33,389 nt of DNA from Flavobacteriaceae bacterium (GCA_002728855.1 PBWA01000031.1:1-33389); one strand, 5' to 3'. Counted from the stretch's first letter, positions 7,418 to 16,031 are shown. Numbers and translations: made by a program. Notes: generated from the sequence alone by a model not told the origin.

Positions 7418-7807
7418 ATGAAAAGTATTTTTTCAAAAATTATTTCAGGCGAAATTCCAAGCTATAAGGTTTTTGAAGACAAGTATTGTTACTCTTTTTT
7501 AGATATTAATCCAAATGCAATGGGTCATGTTCTATGCGTTCCAAAAAAACAGGTTGATAAGATTTTTGATTTAACTGAGCTAGAGTATAATAGACTAATG
7601 ATTTTTTCAAGAAAAGTTGCTCATGCTATGAGGAAAGCTATTCCGTGCAAAAGGATAGGCATGATGGTAATTGGAATAGAAGTGCCTCACGCTCATGTCC
7701 ATTTAATTCCTATTAATTCAATGGATGATGTTTCTTTTAATAAAAAAATTAAACTAACTGAAAAAGAATTTAAGCAAATAGCAGATAGAATTAGTAGTTT
7801 TTTTTAA
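7418..7807 (+). CDS. HIT family (HinT-like) nucleotide hydrolase
   Basis: A 129-residue cytosolic protein of the histidine-triad family, which hydrolyses nucleoside phosphoramidates or related nucleotides. It begins with the typical SIFSKIISGEIPSYKVFED, and the catalytic triad HAHVHLIPI lies at residues 91-99 (His91, His93, His95). It is 4 bases downstream of greA and surely co-transcribed. Its stop overlaps the convergent histidine-kinase gene by 4 bases. The physiological substrate cannot be told from sequence. Confidence 0.93.
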   Translation: MKSIFSKIISGEIPSYKVFEDKYCYSFLDINPNAMGHVLCVPKKQVDKIFDLTELEYNRLMIFSRKVAHAMRKAIPCKRIGMMVIGIEVPHAHVHLIPINSMDDVSFNKKIKLTEKEFKQIADRISSFF

Positions 7808-8967
7808 TTTTTCCTTAATACTATTTTGATAGTAGTTCCTTTTCTAGGATGAGATTTTTTAACTTCAATTAATCCTTTATGATAGTCTACGATTATTCTT
7901 TTTGCAAGCGAAAGACCTAGCCCCCATCCAGTTTTTTTTGAGGTATAACCGGGCAAGAAAATTTTATCATATAATTTTTTTTCAATTCCTGATCCAGAGT
8001 CAGTTATTTCAATATTTACAGTTTTCTCTTCTTCCTTCAACAAAAATTCTATATTCCCCTTGCCTTTCATTGAGTCTATTCCATTATTAATAATATTTTC
8101 AAGAGTCCAACTGTATAATTCTTGATCAAGAGGAATCATAATCTTCTTTTTTGGAATTAATACATTAAAAACTATCAGTTTTGATAGTCTTTTAAATAAA
8201 TATGAAAGAGTTTTGTTTGTTGCAGAAATTATATCTGTAGGATTTAGTTTAGGACTTGAACCTATTTTAGAAAATCTATTTGTAATTATTTTTAATCTTT
8301 CCAAGTCTTTCTCTATCTCGGGTAAAAGAAAATTTGAATTATTTTTTTTTTCTTTAAATAGTGTAATCCATCCAAAAAGAGAGGTCAAAGGAGTCCCAAT
8401 TTGATGAGCAGTTTCTTTTGCCATTGCAGCCCAAAGGCGATTCTGTTCCGAAATTTTAGCTGTCCAGAAAATAAAATAGATGACTATTGCAAAAAGTAAA
8501 ATTATTAGTAAAAGAGCTAATGGGTAATATTGTAATTTTTTTAGCATTAACGAGTCACCATAATATACTTTTTGATTGATGCTTATACTTTTAGCGACAG
8601 TATCTTTATACTTTATTAAAATAGGCTCATTTTCTTTTTTTATTTTTTTGAGTTCATTATATAATTCTAATGAATCTTTAACATTCAGATTCCAATCAAT
8701 ATTTTTATATCCTATAATATTGTCGTTGTTATCTACCTGAATTATTGGATTAATTGCAACTTGTTGAAGTACTTCAAAAGTAATATTAGTGGGATTATTA
8801 CTTTCTATTAATTCTTTTTGAGCCATTGCCCAGAGTTTAATTTTTTTTCTCTCTTCATTTTTAATAGTTTGAAATAGAATATAGGTATTCCACAAAATGA
8901 AGGTAACAACAATAAAAAAAATTAAAGGCCAAATCTTTTTGGGACTTAAATTTATTCTTTGGATCAT
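7804..8967 (-). CDS. Two-component sensor histidine kinase (orphan)
   Basis: An inner-membrane kinase of 387 residues. Two transmembrane segments (about 12-32 and 148-168) bracket a periplasmic region of about 115 residues. They are followed by the dimerisation/phosphoacceptor helix KETAHQIGTPLTSLFGW with His188, and the ATP-binding domain: N box ENIINNGIDSM, G1 DSGSGIEKK and G2 GWGLGLSLAKRI. The H-box wording is typical of Bacteroidota kinases. No response-regulator gene lies in the window, so its partner is encoded elsewhere and the signal is unknown. It is convergent with the HIT gene (4-base overlap) and divergent from the DUF3127 gene. Confidence 0.93.
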   Translation of the reverse strand: MIQRINLSPKKIWPLIFFIVVTFILWNTYILFQTIKNEERKKIKLWAMAQKELIESNNPTNITFEVLQQVAINPIIQVDNNDNIIGYKNIDWNLNVKDSLELYNELKKIKKENEPILIKYKDTVAKSISINQKVYYGDSLMLKKLQYYPLALLLIILLFAIVIYFIFWTAKISEQNRLWAAMAKETAHQIGTPLTSLFGWITLFKEKKNNSNFLLPEIEKDLERLKIITNRFSKIGSSPKLNPTDIISATNKTLSYLFKRLSKLIVFNVLIPKKKIMIPLDQELYSWTLENIINNGIDSMKGKGNIEFLLKEEEKTVNIEITDSGSGIEKKLYDKIFLPGYTSKKTGWGLGLSLAKRIIVDYHKGLIEVKKSHPRKGTTIKIVLRKN

Positions 8968-9074
8968 TTTAGAAAACTATACATACTACTAATATAATCT
9001 AATTATAGAAATCGTTTTAGATTCTTAATAGTCAAAAGTTTTTATACTTTTACGCTAAAGTTTAATTTAAAAAA

Positions 9075-9440
9075 ATGGAAGTAGCTGGTAAAATCAAGTG
9101 GATAGATGAGGTTAAAACTTATGGGGAAAGTGGTTTCCGTAAAAGACAGGTTGTTATTACAACACAAGAACAATATCCGCAGAGTCTTTTGATTGAGTTT
9201 ATACAAGATAAATGTAATTTACTTGATAATTTTCAATTGGGGCAAAGTGTCAAAATTGGGATTAATCTTCGTGGTAGAGAATGGTTGAATCCTGAAGGAG
9301 AAACAAAATATTTCAATTCAATCCAAGGATGGAGAATTGACGAAATTCAATCTGAGGACTCATCTCAGGAGGATTCATTTCCTCCGCTAGACATTGAAAA
9401 TGAAAATGAGAATGATCCTGAGGATGATCTTCCATTTTGA
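9075..9440 (+). CDS. DUF3127 protein with SSB-like acidic C-terminal tip
   Basis: A 121-residue protein beginning MEVAGKIKWIDEVKTYGESG, with FRKRQVVITTQEQYPQSLLI, GQSVKIGINLRGREW and YFNSIQGWRI, the core of the DUF3127 family, which looks like a small OB fold. After about residue 93 it becomes a disordered acidic tail ending exactly in DDLPF, the same tip bacterial single-stranded DNA-binding proteins use to recruit partners. This suggests, without proving, a nucleic-acid-associated role. The ATG at 9075 is preceded by an A-rich run. It is a single gene, divergent from the sensor kinase, and its stop lies 15 bases from the convergent tsf. Confidence 0.88.
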   Translation: MEVAGKIKWIDEVKTYGESGFRKRQVVITTQEQYPQSLLIEFIQDKCNLLDNFQLGQSVKIGINLRGREWLNPEGETKYFNSIQGWRIDEIQSEDSSQEDSFPPLDIENENENDPEDDLPF

Positions 9441-9455
9441 TTTTCAAAAATATAA

Positions 9456-10277
9456 TTAAGTCAAAGAAAATCTTTGGAAATCAGTAATTTTCAGGTCTGA
9501 ATCTGAAAGTTTTAAATAGTCCTTTACAGTCATAGTATTATCTTTAATATAGGACTGATTAATGAGTGTATTGTCTTTAAAAAATCTTTTCATTTTACCC
9601 TGTGAGATTTTTTCTAGCATTTCTTCTGGCTTTCCTTCTTTACGAAGTTGGTCTTTTGCAATTTCGATTTCTTTTTGAACAATTTCAGTTGGAACTGTAT
9701 TTTCATCAAGAGCAATAGGATTCATCGCAGCAACTTGCATGCAGACATTTTTAGATATTTCTTCTGCACCCTTAATAATTCCTGAAAGACCAATAATGGA
9801 GGCTATTTTATTGCCATTATGTATGTAATGACCAACATATGGTGCGGTAAGTTTTTTGAAGGTTCCAATTTCAATTTTTTCACCTATCACGCCAGTTTGT
9901 TCAAGTAATTTTTCAGAAACACTCATATTATTAAAAGAACTAGATAGAAAATTTTCAAGTGTATCAAAAGACAGAGCATGATTAGCTAGATCATTTGCTA
10001 GTTTTAAATAGTCTTGATTTCGAGCAACAAAGTCTGTCTCACAATTTAATGAAATGATAATTCCTGCAGTTTTGTCTGAATTTACTTTTGCGAGCACGAC
10101 TCCTTCAGAGGACTCTCTGTCGGCACGATTTGCTGCAACTTTTTGGCCTTTTTTTCTTAAAATTTCAATAGCCTTCTCGTAGTCTCCTCCAGATTCTTCT
10201 AGGGCTTTTTTACAGTCCATCATACCAGAACCAGTTGATTTTCTTAGTCTATTAACTTCGGATGCAGAAATTTTCAA
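9456..10277 (-). CDS. tsf: Translation elongation factor Ts
   Basis: Guanine-nucleotide exchange factor that recycles EF-Tu. The 273-residue protein starts MKISASEVNRLRKSTGSGMM with the N-terminal UBA-like module (about 1-50, including DCKKALEESGGDYEKAIE), and has the core-domain signature NCETDFVARN (about 78-87) that contacts EF-Tu. It lies 33 bases downstream of rpsB and is the last gene of the rplM-rpsI-rpsB-tsf run. Only 15 bases separate its stop from the convergent DUF3127 gene, leaving no room for a separate intrinsic terminator. Confidence 0.97.
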   Translation of the reverse strand: MKISASEVNRLRKSTGSGMMDCKKALEESGGDYEKAIEILRKKGQKVAANRADRESSEGVVLAKVNSDKTAGIIISLNCETDFVARNQDYLKLANDLANHALSFDTLENFLSSSFNNMSVSEKLLEQTGVIGEKIEIGTFKKLTAPYVGHYIHNGNKIASIIGLSGIIKGAEEISKNVCMQVAAMNPIALDENTVPTEIVQKEIEIAKDQLRKEGKPEEMLEKISQGKMKRFFKDNTLINQSYIKDNTMTVKDYLKLSDSDLKITDFQRFSLT

Positions 10278-10310
10278 TTTAAGTTTAATTTAAGTTAGTA
10301 ATATTTAAGA

Positions 10311-11105
10311 TTATTTTTTTTTGGAAGATTCTTTGTCAATTTTGACATCTTCTACTTTATTTTTTGTTTTTTCTTCAGATTCTTTGGCTTCAATTTGTTC
10401 TTGTTCTTCCTTTTCCTTTTTTCTTTGATTCAAACCTTCTTCAATAGATTTACTGATAATTGAAAATATCTTTTCAATTGATTTTGTAGCATCATCATTT
10501 GAAGGAATTAGAAAATCAATATCCTTAGGATCTGAATTTGTATCAACCATGGCAAAAATTGGAATTTTTAATTTTTTGGCTTCTCTTATAGCTATTTTTT
10601 CTCTAATTGTATCGACAACAAATATAGCACCAGGTAATCTAGTCATATCAGTTATTGAACCAAGATTTTTTTCAAGTTTTGAGCGAAGTCTATCGACTAA
10701 AAGCTTTTCTTTTTTTGATAATGTTTCAAATGTGCCATCTGATTTCATTCGATCAATAGCAGACATTTTTTTGACTGCTTTTCTGATAGTTACGAAATTT
10801 GTTAGCATTCCTCCTGGCCATCTTTCAGTTATATATGGCATTCTTAATTCCTTAGCATATTTTGCAACAATATCTTTAGCTTGTTTTTTTGTAGCTACAA
10901 ATAGGATTTTTCTTCCAGACAAAGCAATTTTTTTTAATGATTCAGATGCTTCTTCTAGTTTAGCTAGGGTTTTATAAAGGCTAATAATGTGAATTCCATT
11001 TCGCTCCATATGGATAAATGGAGCCATATTTGGATTCCATTTTCTGGTAAGATGTCCAAAGTGAACACCTGCTTTGAGTAGTTCGTTGATTTCTGTTTTT
11101 GCCAT
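10311..11105 (-). CDS. rpsB: 30S ribosomal protein S2
   Basis: Small-subunit protein that bridges the 30S head and body. The 264-residue sequence has the standard start INELLKAGVHFGHLTRKWNP, then KILFVATKKQAKDIV, ERWPGGMLTNF and GAIFVVDTIREKIAIREA, followed by MVDTNSDP. After about residue 222 there is a lysine/glutamate-rich tail of about 40 residues ending ESSKKK, which is not part of the core fold. A 134-base gap to rpsI holds a structured leader, and tsf follows 33 bases downstream, the usual rpsB-tsf pair. Confidence 0.97.
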   Translation of the reverse strand: MAKTEINELLKAGVHFGHLTRKWNPNMAPFIHMERNGIHIISLYKTLAKLEEASESLKKIALSGRKILFVATKKQAKDIVAKYAKELRMPYITERWPGGMLTNFVTIRKAVKKMSAIDRMKSDGTFETLSKKEKLLVDRLRSKLEKNLGSITDMTRLPGAIFVVDTIREKIAIREAKKLKIPIFAMVDTNSDPKDIDFLIPSNDDATKSIEKIFSIISKSIEEGLNQRKKEKEEQEQIEAKESEEKTKNKVEDVKIDKESSKKK

Positions 11106-11139
11106 AACTTTTTTAGTTTACAATCTCTTTAATAGTTGC

Positions 11140-11196
11140 AATAAGCTTAAAACTTATTTAGGTACTAAACTAACATCCACCGTAGTGGTTACTTAG
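11140..11196 (-). promoter_or_regulatory. Structured 5' leader of rpsB, candidate S2 autoregulatory element
   Basis: In the 134-base gap between rpsI and rpsB the minus strand can form a two-part stem: CTAA (11196-11193) with TTAG (11173-11170), then CCAC/GTGG (11188-11185 with 11180-11177) closed by the tetraloop TACG, a UNCG-type loop in RNA. Downstream is a second hairpin, AATAAG/CTTATT (11158-11153 with 11145-11140). Ribosomal-protein leaders often regulate their own synthesis this way. No TAnnTTTG promoter is visible in the gap, so rpsB is probably read through from rplM-rpsI. The structures are seen; the regulatory role is inferred. Confidence 0.45.
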
Positions 11197-11239
11197 CAAA
11201 TTATATTTTATATCAATTAAAAATTTCAAATTAAACAAA

Positions 11240-11629
11240 TTATCTCTTTGAAAATTGATGTTTTTTTCTGGCTTTTTTCTGACCAAATTTTTTCCTTTCA
11301 ACCATCCTAGGATCTCTACCAAGAAGACCTTCAGGTTTTAGAAGAGAATGATTCTCCTCATTAGTTTTACAAAGGGCTCTAGAAACAGCTAATTGAATAG
11401 CTTCAGCTTGACCATTAATACCACCGCCCTTTACAGTAACTTTAAGGTCATATATTTTTTCACTGTTGGTTAGAGATAAAGGCTTTAATATTTTGTATTG
11501 TAATGTTGCGAGGGGAAAATATTTTTCCATCTCTTTGTCATTGATAGTAATTTTTCCTTTACCCTTGTTTAAGAATAATCTAGCAACAGATGTTTTTCTT
11601 CGTCCAATTGTGTGAATGATGTCTGTCAT
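11240..11629 (-). CDS. rpsI: 30S ribosomal protein S9
   Basis: Small-subunit protein whose C-terminal tail reaches the P-site tRNA. The 129-residue sequence has the standard start DIIHTIGRRKTSVARLFL, the central GGGINGQAEAIQLAVSRAL, the LLGRDPRMVERKKFGQKKAR motif and the expected tail HQFSKR. Its ATG overlaps the rplM stop by 4 bases (ATGA arrangement), so the two are translationally coupled. Confidence 0.98.
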   Translation of the reverse strand: MTDIIHTIGRRKTSVARLFLNKGKGKITINDKEMEKYFPLATLQYKILKPLSLTNSEKIYDLKVTVKGGGINGQAEAIQLAVSRALCKTNEENHSLLKPEGLLGRDPRMVERKKFGQKKARKKHQFSKR

Positions 11630-12081
11630 ATTAACTCTTTAATATCAATTTTTTTTGGTTTTTGAGCTTCATGTTTATGATTTTCTCCAATGAAGACCTT
11701 AAGGTTTTTATAGATAGCAGAACCTAGCTTATTTTTTGGCAACATTCCTTTAATAGCTTTTTCAATAATTTTCCTTGGATCTTTATTTTTGATTTCTTCT
11801 GCACTTGAAAATTTTTGACCCCCTGGGTATCCAGTATATCTGACATATTGTTTTTGCTTCCACTTTTTGCCAGTTAAAGCAATCTTTTCGGCATTAATTA
11901 TTATAACATTATCTCCGCAATCAACATGAGGAGTAAAATAAGCTTTGTTTTTCCCTCTGAGCATAATTGAAGCAATTGACGCAACTCTTCCTAATGGAAT
12001 TTCTGAAGCATCAATTAAGACCCATTCTTTTGTAACTTCTTTGGGTTTCTTTGAAACCGTTTTATAACTCAAAGTATTCAC
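11626..12081 (-). CDS. rplM: 50S ribosomal protein L13
   Basis: Large-subunit assembly protein. I place the start at GTG 12081, giving 151 residues that begin (M)NTLSYKTVSKKP, as in other flavobacterial L13 proteins. An upstream in-frame TTG at 12105 would lie inside the promoter's -7 element and cannot be the start. Family landmarks are WVLIDASEIPLGRVAS, LRGKNKAYFTPHVDCGDNVI and KGMLPKN (the conserved GMLPKN motif). It is followed by rpsI with a 4-base overlap. A textbook promoter lies about 20 bases upstream, making rplM the first gene of the ribosomal run. Confidence 0.97.
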   Translation of the reverse strand: MNTLSYKTVSKKPKEVTKEWVLIDASEIPLGRVASIASIMLRGKNKAYFTPHVDCGDNVIIINAEKIALTGKKWKQKQYVRYTGYPGGQKFSSAEEIKNKDPRKIIEKAIKGMLPKNKLGSAIYKNLKVFIGENHKHEAQKPKKIDIKELI

Positions 12082-12102
12082 TAATTCTACTTTTAAAGGC
12101 AG

Positions 12103-12131
12103 CAAATGTACAATTATTCCCTTTTTTTCAA
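12103..12131 (-). promoter_or_regulatory. Predicted promoter of the rplM-rpsI-rpsB-tsf run
   Basis: On the minus strand, -33 TTTTG (12133-12129) is followed by an 18-base spacer and then -7 TACATTTG (12110-12103), an exact fit to the Bacteroidota consensus. Transcription would begin near 12098, about 15 bases before the GTG start of rplM. This is the best promoter match in the window. Confidence 0.7.
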
Positions 12132-12174
12132 AAGGCTTTTGCTTTTTTTATTTTTTAAAGTAATTAGTAGAGTA

Positions 12175-13119
12175 TTAATTTTTTTGAAAATATTGAAGTG
12201 CGTCTTTAGCCATTAATTCATAATCATGTCCAACATTTTTAACTTCTTCAGTTTTGATCCAATTAAAACTAGAGTTCAAAAGCTCAGCATTTTCTTCAGA
12301 AGTATTATAAAAATACCTACCCCTTGCTCGTCTATTTGTTCCTTGCTGCTGATCAACAATTTCATTATGCCTTAACGACGGAGAATCTGAATCTGTGTCT
12401 TCTTCACCAAGATGAATGTATAGTTTTTTCAAAAATGCCTTTTTAAGAGTAGAATCGCTCAATTGACTTTTACTTAAACCGTATGGGAAAGGAATTTTTT
12501 TTTCGGGGACAGTATACCAACCCGCATTTGAACATACTATAATGTTTGATTTACTATCAGGTTGATACATTACATAACGGTGAAGGAATTGTGCACCCGC
12601 TGAATGGCCCCAAGCATCAAAATTTATTTGATTACCATTAAATGTTTTTACTATATGATCAAATAACTGATCGAGTATTGAAAATGTCCACTTTTCAGTA
12701 GAATTATATGTTTCAGGACTGGGATTATCTCCATCATAAAAAATATTTGCTAAATTATATTGATCCCCTGTTGGAAAGTTTGTTCTATTAAATTCTGGAG
12801 CGAAAATCATGAAACCATTTGAATTTGCCATTTCTATCCAACAATCTCTGTAATCGTCTGCATTACGAGAATTGCCATGAAGAGATATTAAAATCGGTAA
12901 ATTTTTGACATTACTATTTGGAATGTGATAATAAACATTTATTTTTTTATCATTGTGAAAACCTTCTGGAGAAAATTTAAAGATTCCAGTTGAGTTTGGA
13001 TTTAGTGAAAATTCTTCAGCTTTTGGAGCCACTATTAATTCTTCTTTATTCGGACTACAGCAAATTATAAAAACAAAAAGAGCAACAATTTTTATTGTGA
13101 AGTATTTTTTATTTCTCAT
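12175..13119 (-). CDS. Alpha/beta-hydrolase lipoprotein (PHB-depolymerase/feruloyl-esterase-like)
   Basis: A 314-residue envelope protein with a lipoprotein signal (IVALFVFIICCSPN, lipid Cys at 20 or 21). The body is an alpha/beta-hydrolase: LPILISLHGNSRNADDY (oxyanion-hole region, about 74-90), the nucleophile elbow WGHSAGAQ with Ser173, and a late catalytic histidine in NVGHDYELM. The layout resembles LpqC/PHB-depolymerase-type esterases, so it probably hydrolyses an ester, but the substrate is unknown. It begins 3 bases after the polA stop on the same strand and is probably co-transcribed with it. It contains a Cys-rich start and no repeats. Confidence 0.8.
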   Translation of the reverse strand: MRNKKYFTIKIVALFVFIICCSPNKEELIVAPKAEEFSLNPNSTGIFKFSPEGFHNDKKINVYYHIPNSNVKNLPILISLHGNSRNADDYRDCWIEMANSNGFMIFAPEFNRTNFPTGDQYNLANIFYDGDNPSPETYNSTEKWTFSILDQLFDHIVKTFNGNQINFDAWGHSAGAQFLHRYVMYQPDSKSNIIVCSNAGWYTVPEKKIPFPYGLSKSQLSDSTLKKAFLKKLYIHLGEEDTDSDSPSLRHNEIVDQQQGTNRRARGRYFYNTSEENAELLNSSFNWIKTEEVKNVGHDYELMAKDALQYFQKN

Positions 13120-13122
13120 TAA

Positions 13123-15942
13123 TTAATGTGCATTAAGCCAATTCTCACCTTCTCCAATTTCAACTGAGAGAGGAACAGACAAGGGATAGGCATTTTCCAT
13201 TTCATATTTAATTATACCTTTAATTTCTCTGATTTCATTTTTTGGTACTTCAAAAATTAATTCGTCATGAACTTGAAGGAGCATTTTTGCTTTTAAATTA
13301 TTCTCAGTTATTTTTTTTTGAATGCCAATCATTGCTAATTTAATTATATCTGCTGCACTTCCTTGAATAGGACTATTGACAGCATTTCTTTCATCAGCGC
13401 TTCTAATTATTGAATTTTGAGAGTTGATATTATTTAAATATCTTCTTCTTCCCAAAATTGTCTCAACATATCCATTTTCTCTAGCAAAAGAAATTTGCTC
13501 AGAGATATAATTTTTTAGCTTAGGATATGTTTTGTAATAAGATTCAATAAGAACTTTAGATTCTGCTCTGTTTAGGTTTGTTTGTTGACTAAGGCCAAAC
13601 GCTGATACTCCATAGATAATTCCAAAGTTTACTGTTTTAGCATTGGTTCTTTGTTCACGTGTAACTTCATCAATTGGAATATTAAAAATCTTTGCAGCTG
13701 TGGAAGAATGAATATCTTTTTTTTCTTTAAACGCATTAATCATATTAGAATCAGAACTAAGTGCAGCTATAACTCTCAACTCAATCTGAGAATAATCAGC
13801 AGAGATCAACACATGACTTTTATCTTTAGAAATGAATGCTTTTCTAACTTCCTTTCCTTTTTGTGTTTTTATTGGAATATTTTGCAGATTAGGCCTATTA
13901 CTACTTAGCCTGCCCGTAGAAGTAACAGTTTGATTGAAAATGGTATGTACCCTTCCAGTAGATTCATTTATTTCTAAAGGCAGAGCAGTTACGTATGTAT
14001 TTTGTATCTTTTGTAAAGATCTCCAATTTAGAATATCAGTAACGATCTCATTGTCTTTTGCAAGGGAAGAAAGTATTTCTTCCGATGTAGAATATTGACC
14101 GGTTTTAGTTTTTTTAGGTTTATTCACAAGTTTTAACTTATCAAATAAAATAATACCTAATTGTTTGGGAGATGCAAGGTTGAAGGTCTCCCCAACCTTA
14201 TTATAAATTATAGTTTCCAAACCAAGAATTTCTTTTGATAAAGATTTTGACAGTTGATTTAAAAATTTTACATCTAAACAGATGCCTTCTATTTCCATTT
14301 CTGAAAGAATTTTAAGCAGGGGTAATTCAACTTTTGTCATTAATTCATGAGCATTTCTTTTTGTAAGTTCTTGTTCAAATATTTTTTTTAATTGAAGTGT
14401 AACATCAGTATCTTCTGATGCATAAGCAGTTTGTTTATCTATTTCTACTTCTCTCATGCTTATCTGATTTTTTTTATTTTCACCAATTAAATCAGTTATT
14501 GGGATAGGGATATAATCAAGATAGGTTTCAGATAAAATATCCATTTTATTTCTCATTTCAGGATTTATCAGATGATGAGCAATCATTGTATCAAAAATTG
14601 GGCCAAGTACTTTCACATTATATTTAGAAAGAACCTTAAGATCATATTTCAAATTATGACCAACTTTCTCAATCTGATCATTCTCAAAAAAAGGCTTAAA
14701 AAAACTTACTACTTCTTTAGCTTTTGACTGCTCTTTGGGGATGGTTAAATAATATCCTTTTTGTTCTTCCCATGAAAAAGCGATGCCAACTAATTCTGCT
14801 TTTAACGAATCAATATTAGTTGTTTCAGTATCAAAACAAACCGATTTTTGAAGCATTAATTTGTCCAATAACATCTTTATGCCTAAATCAGAATCAATAT
14901 ATTGATAGAAGTGTTTTGAAGATTTAATAGTTTTTTTACTTTGACTTACTCTTGTTTTTTCAGTTAAAATTGGAGAATTAAATAAATCCAGTTGGGGATT
15001 AGCTTTTTTGGAATCATTTTCAATTTTTTCTTTAATATTTTCAGAAGAGTTAGTTTGAGTATTTAATTGAAAAATTTTGCTAATACTTTCTTTAATTCTT
15101 CTAAACTCCAATTCATCTAAAATTTCATTTAATTCATTTAGATTTGGACTTGAAAACTTTAATTTTTTTTCTTCAAACTTTACAGGAACATTGGTGATAA
15201 TAGTTGCTAATTTTTTAGAGAGTAATCCTAGGTCCATATTTGCTTCTATTTTTTCTTTTAGCTTTCCTTTAATCTTGTCAAGGTTTTGAAAAAGATTTTC
15301 CATTTTTCCAAATTCTTTAAGAAATTTTTTAGCAGTTTTATCTCCTACTCCCGGTAAACCAGGGATATTATCAACGCTATCTCCCATCATTCCTAGGTAA
15401 TCTATAACTTCAATAGGATCAGAAATTTCAAATTTTTCTTTGACTTCTTCAATTCCCCAAATTTCAATATCATTTCCCATTCTAGCAGGTCTATATACAA
15501 AAACACTTTCAGAAACTAACTGAGCAAAATCTTTATCAGATGTTACCATATATGTAGTATATCCATTTTTTTCAGCCTTTTTTGCTATTGTTCCAATAAT
15601 ATCATCTGCTTCAAATCCTTCTTCTTCTAGGATTTGGATATTCATGACTTTGAGAATTTCTTTAATATAGGGGACTGCAATTATTATAGGCTCTGGAGTC
15701 TCATGTCTATTTGATTTATATTCTGGAAATATTTCTGAGCGAGTTTTTGACCCTCCTTTATCAAAACAAACTGCAAGGTAATCAGGTTTTTCTCGTTTTA
15801 TTATATCCAATAGAGAATTCATAAATCCCATTATAGCAGAAGTATCCATTCCTTTTGAGTTTATTCTGGGATTTTTTATAAATGCATAATAAGCCCTAAA
15901 AATTAGGGCGTATGCATCTAACAAGAAAAGTCTTTTTGGCAT
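13123..15942 (-). CDS. polA: DNA polymerase I
   Basis: Replication/repair polymerase of 939 residues. The N-terminal 5'-3' nuclease runs to about residue 290 (LFLLDAYALIFRAYYAF, EADDIIGTI, TSDKDFAQLV, GVGDKTAKKFL). The 3'-5' exonuclease domain is intact, with DTETT, HNLKYDLKVL and YASEDTDVTLQL supplying the metal-binding acids. The polymerase domain has SADYSQIELRVIA (motif A), RTNAKTVNFGIIYG (motif B) and LLQVHDELIFEV (motif C). Many bacteria have lost proofreading in this domain, but here it looks functional. It is divergent from tadA, with the esterase gene 3 bases downstream. Confidence 0.98.
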   Translation of the reverse strand: MPKRLFLLDAYALIFRAYYAFIKNPRINSKGMDTSAIMGFMNSLLDIIKREKPDYLAVCFDKGGSKTRSEIFPEYKSNRHETPEPIIIAVPYIKEILKVMNIQILEEEGFEADDIIGTIAKKAEKNGYTTYMVTSDKDFAQLVSESVFVYRPARMGNDIEIWGIEEVKEKFEISDPIEVIDYLGMMGDSVDNIPGLPGVGDKTAKKFLKEFGKMENLFQNLDKIKGKLKEKIEANMDLGLLSKKLATIITNVPVKFEEKKLKFSSPNLNELNEILDELEFRRIKESISKIFQLNTQTNSSENIKEKIENDSKKANPQLDLFNSPILTEKTRVSQSKKTIKSSKHFYQYIDSDLGIKMLLDKLMLQKSVCFDTETTNIDSLKAELVGIAFSWEEQKGYYLTIPKEQSKAKEVVSFFKPFFENDQIEKVGHNLKYDLKVLSKYNVKVLGPIFDTMIAHHLINPEMRNKMDILSETYLDYIPIPITDLIGENKKNQISMREVEIDKQTAYASEDTDVTLQLKKIFEQELTKRNAHELMTKVELPLLKILSEMEIEGICLDVKFLNQLSKSLSKEILGLETIIYNKVGETFNLASPKQLGIILFDKLKLVNKPKKTKTGQYSTSEEILSSLAKDNEIVTDILNWRSLQKIQNTYVTALPLEINESTGRVHTIFNQTVTSTGRLSSNRPNLQNIPIKTQKGKEVRKAFISKDKSHVLISADYSQIELRVIAALSSDSNMINAFKEKKDIHSSTAAKIFNIPIDEVTREQRTNAKTVNFGIIYGVSAFGLSQQTNLNRAESKVLIESYYKTYPKLKNYISEQISFARENGYVETILGRRRYLNNINSQNSIIRSADERNAVNSPIQGSAADIIKLAMIGIQKKITENNLKAKMLLQVHDELIFEVPKNEIREIKGIIKYEMENAYPLSVPLSVEIGEGENWLNAH

Positions 15943-16031
15943 TTTACAAATTTAATTTAAATGTAAAAAAGCTTTATAATAAATTACATCAAATCTATAA
16001 TAGTAAATGGTTTTTGTTTAAATTGATTGTG

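Noticed and set aside
10549-10977. Open frame of 142 codons on the plus strand, antisense to rpsB
   Set aside because: It lies wholly inside rpsB, has no recognisable domain, and its composition is what the complement of an A/T-rich conserved gene gives.
12082-12105. TTG start for rplM at 12105
   Set aside because: It overlaps the -7 promoter element, and the added residues are absent from L13 proteins.
12121-12150. CAAAA-GGC-TTTTG hairpin with a T run, as a terminator
   Set aside because: The T run is on the plus strand, while both neighbouring genes are on the minus strand, and the left arm is the rplM -33 element.
15912-16031. Extended N terminus of tadA
   Set aside because: The extra 40 codons overlap the polA start and match nothing in TadA; ATG 16032 gives the normal length.
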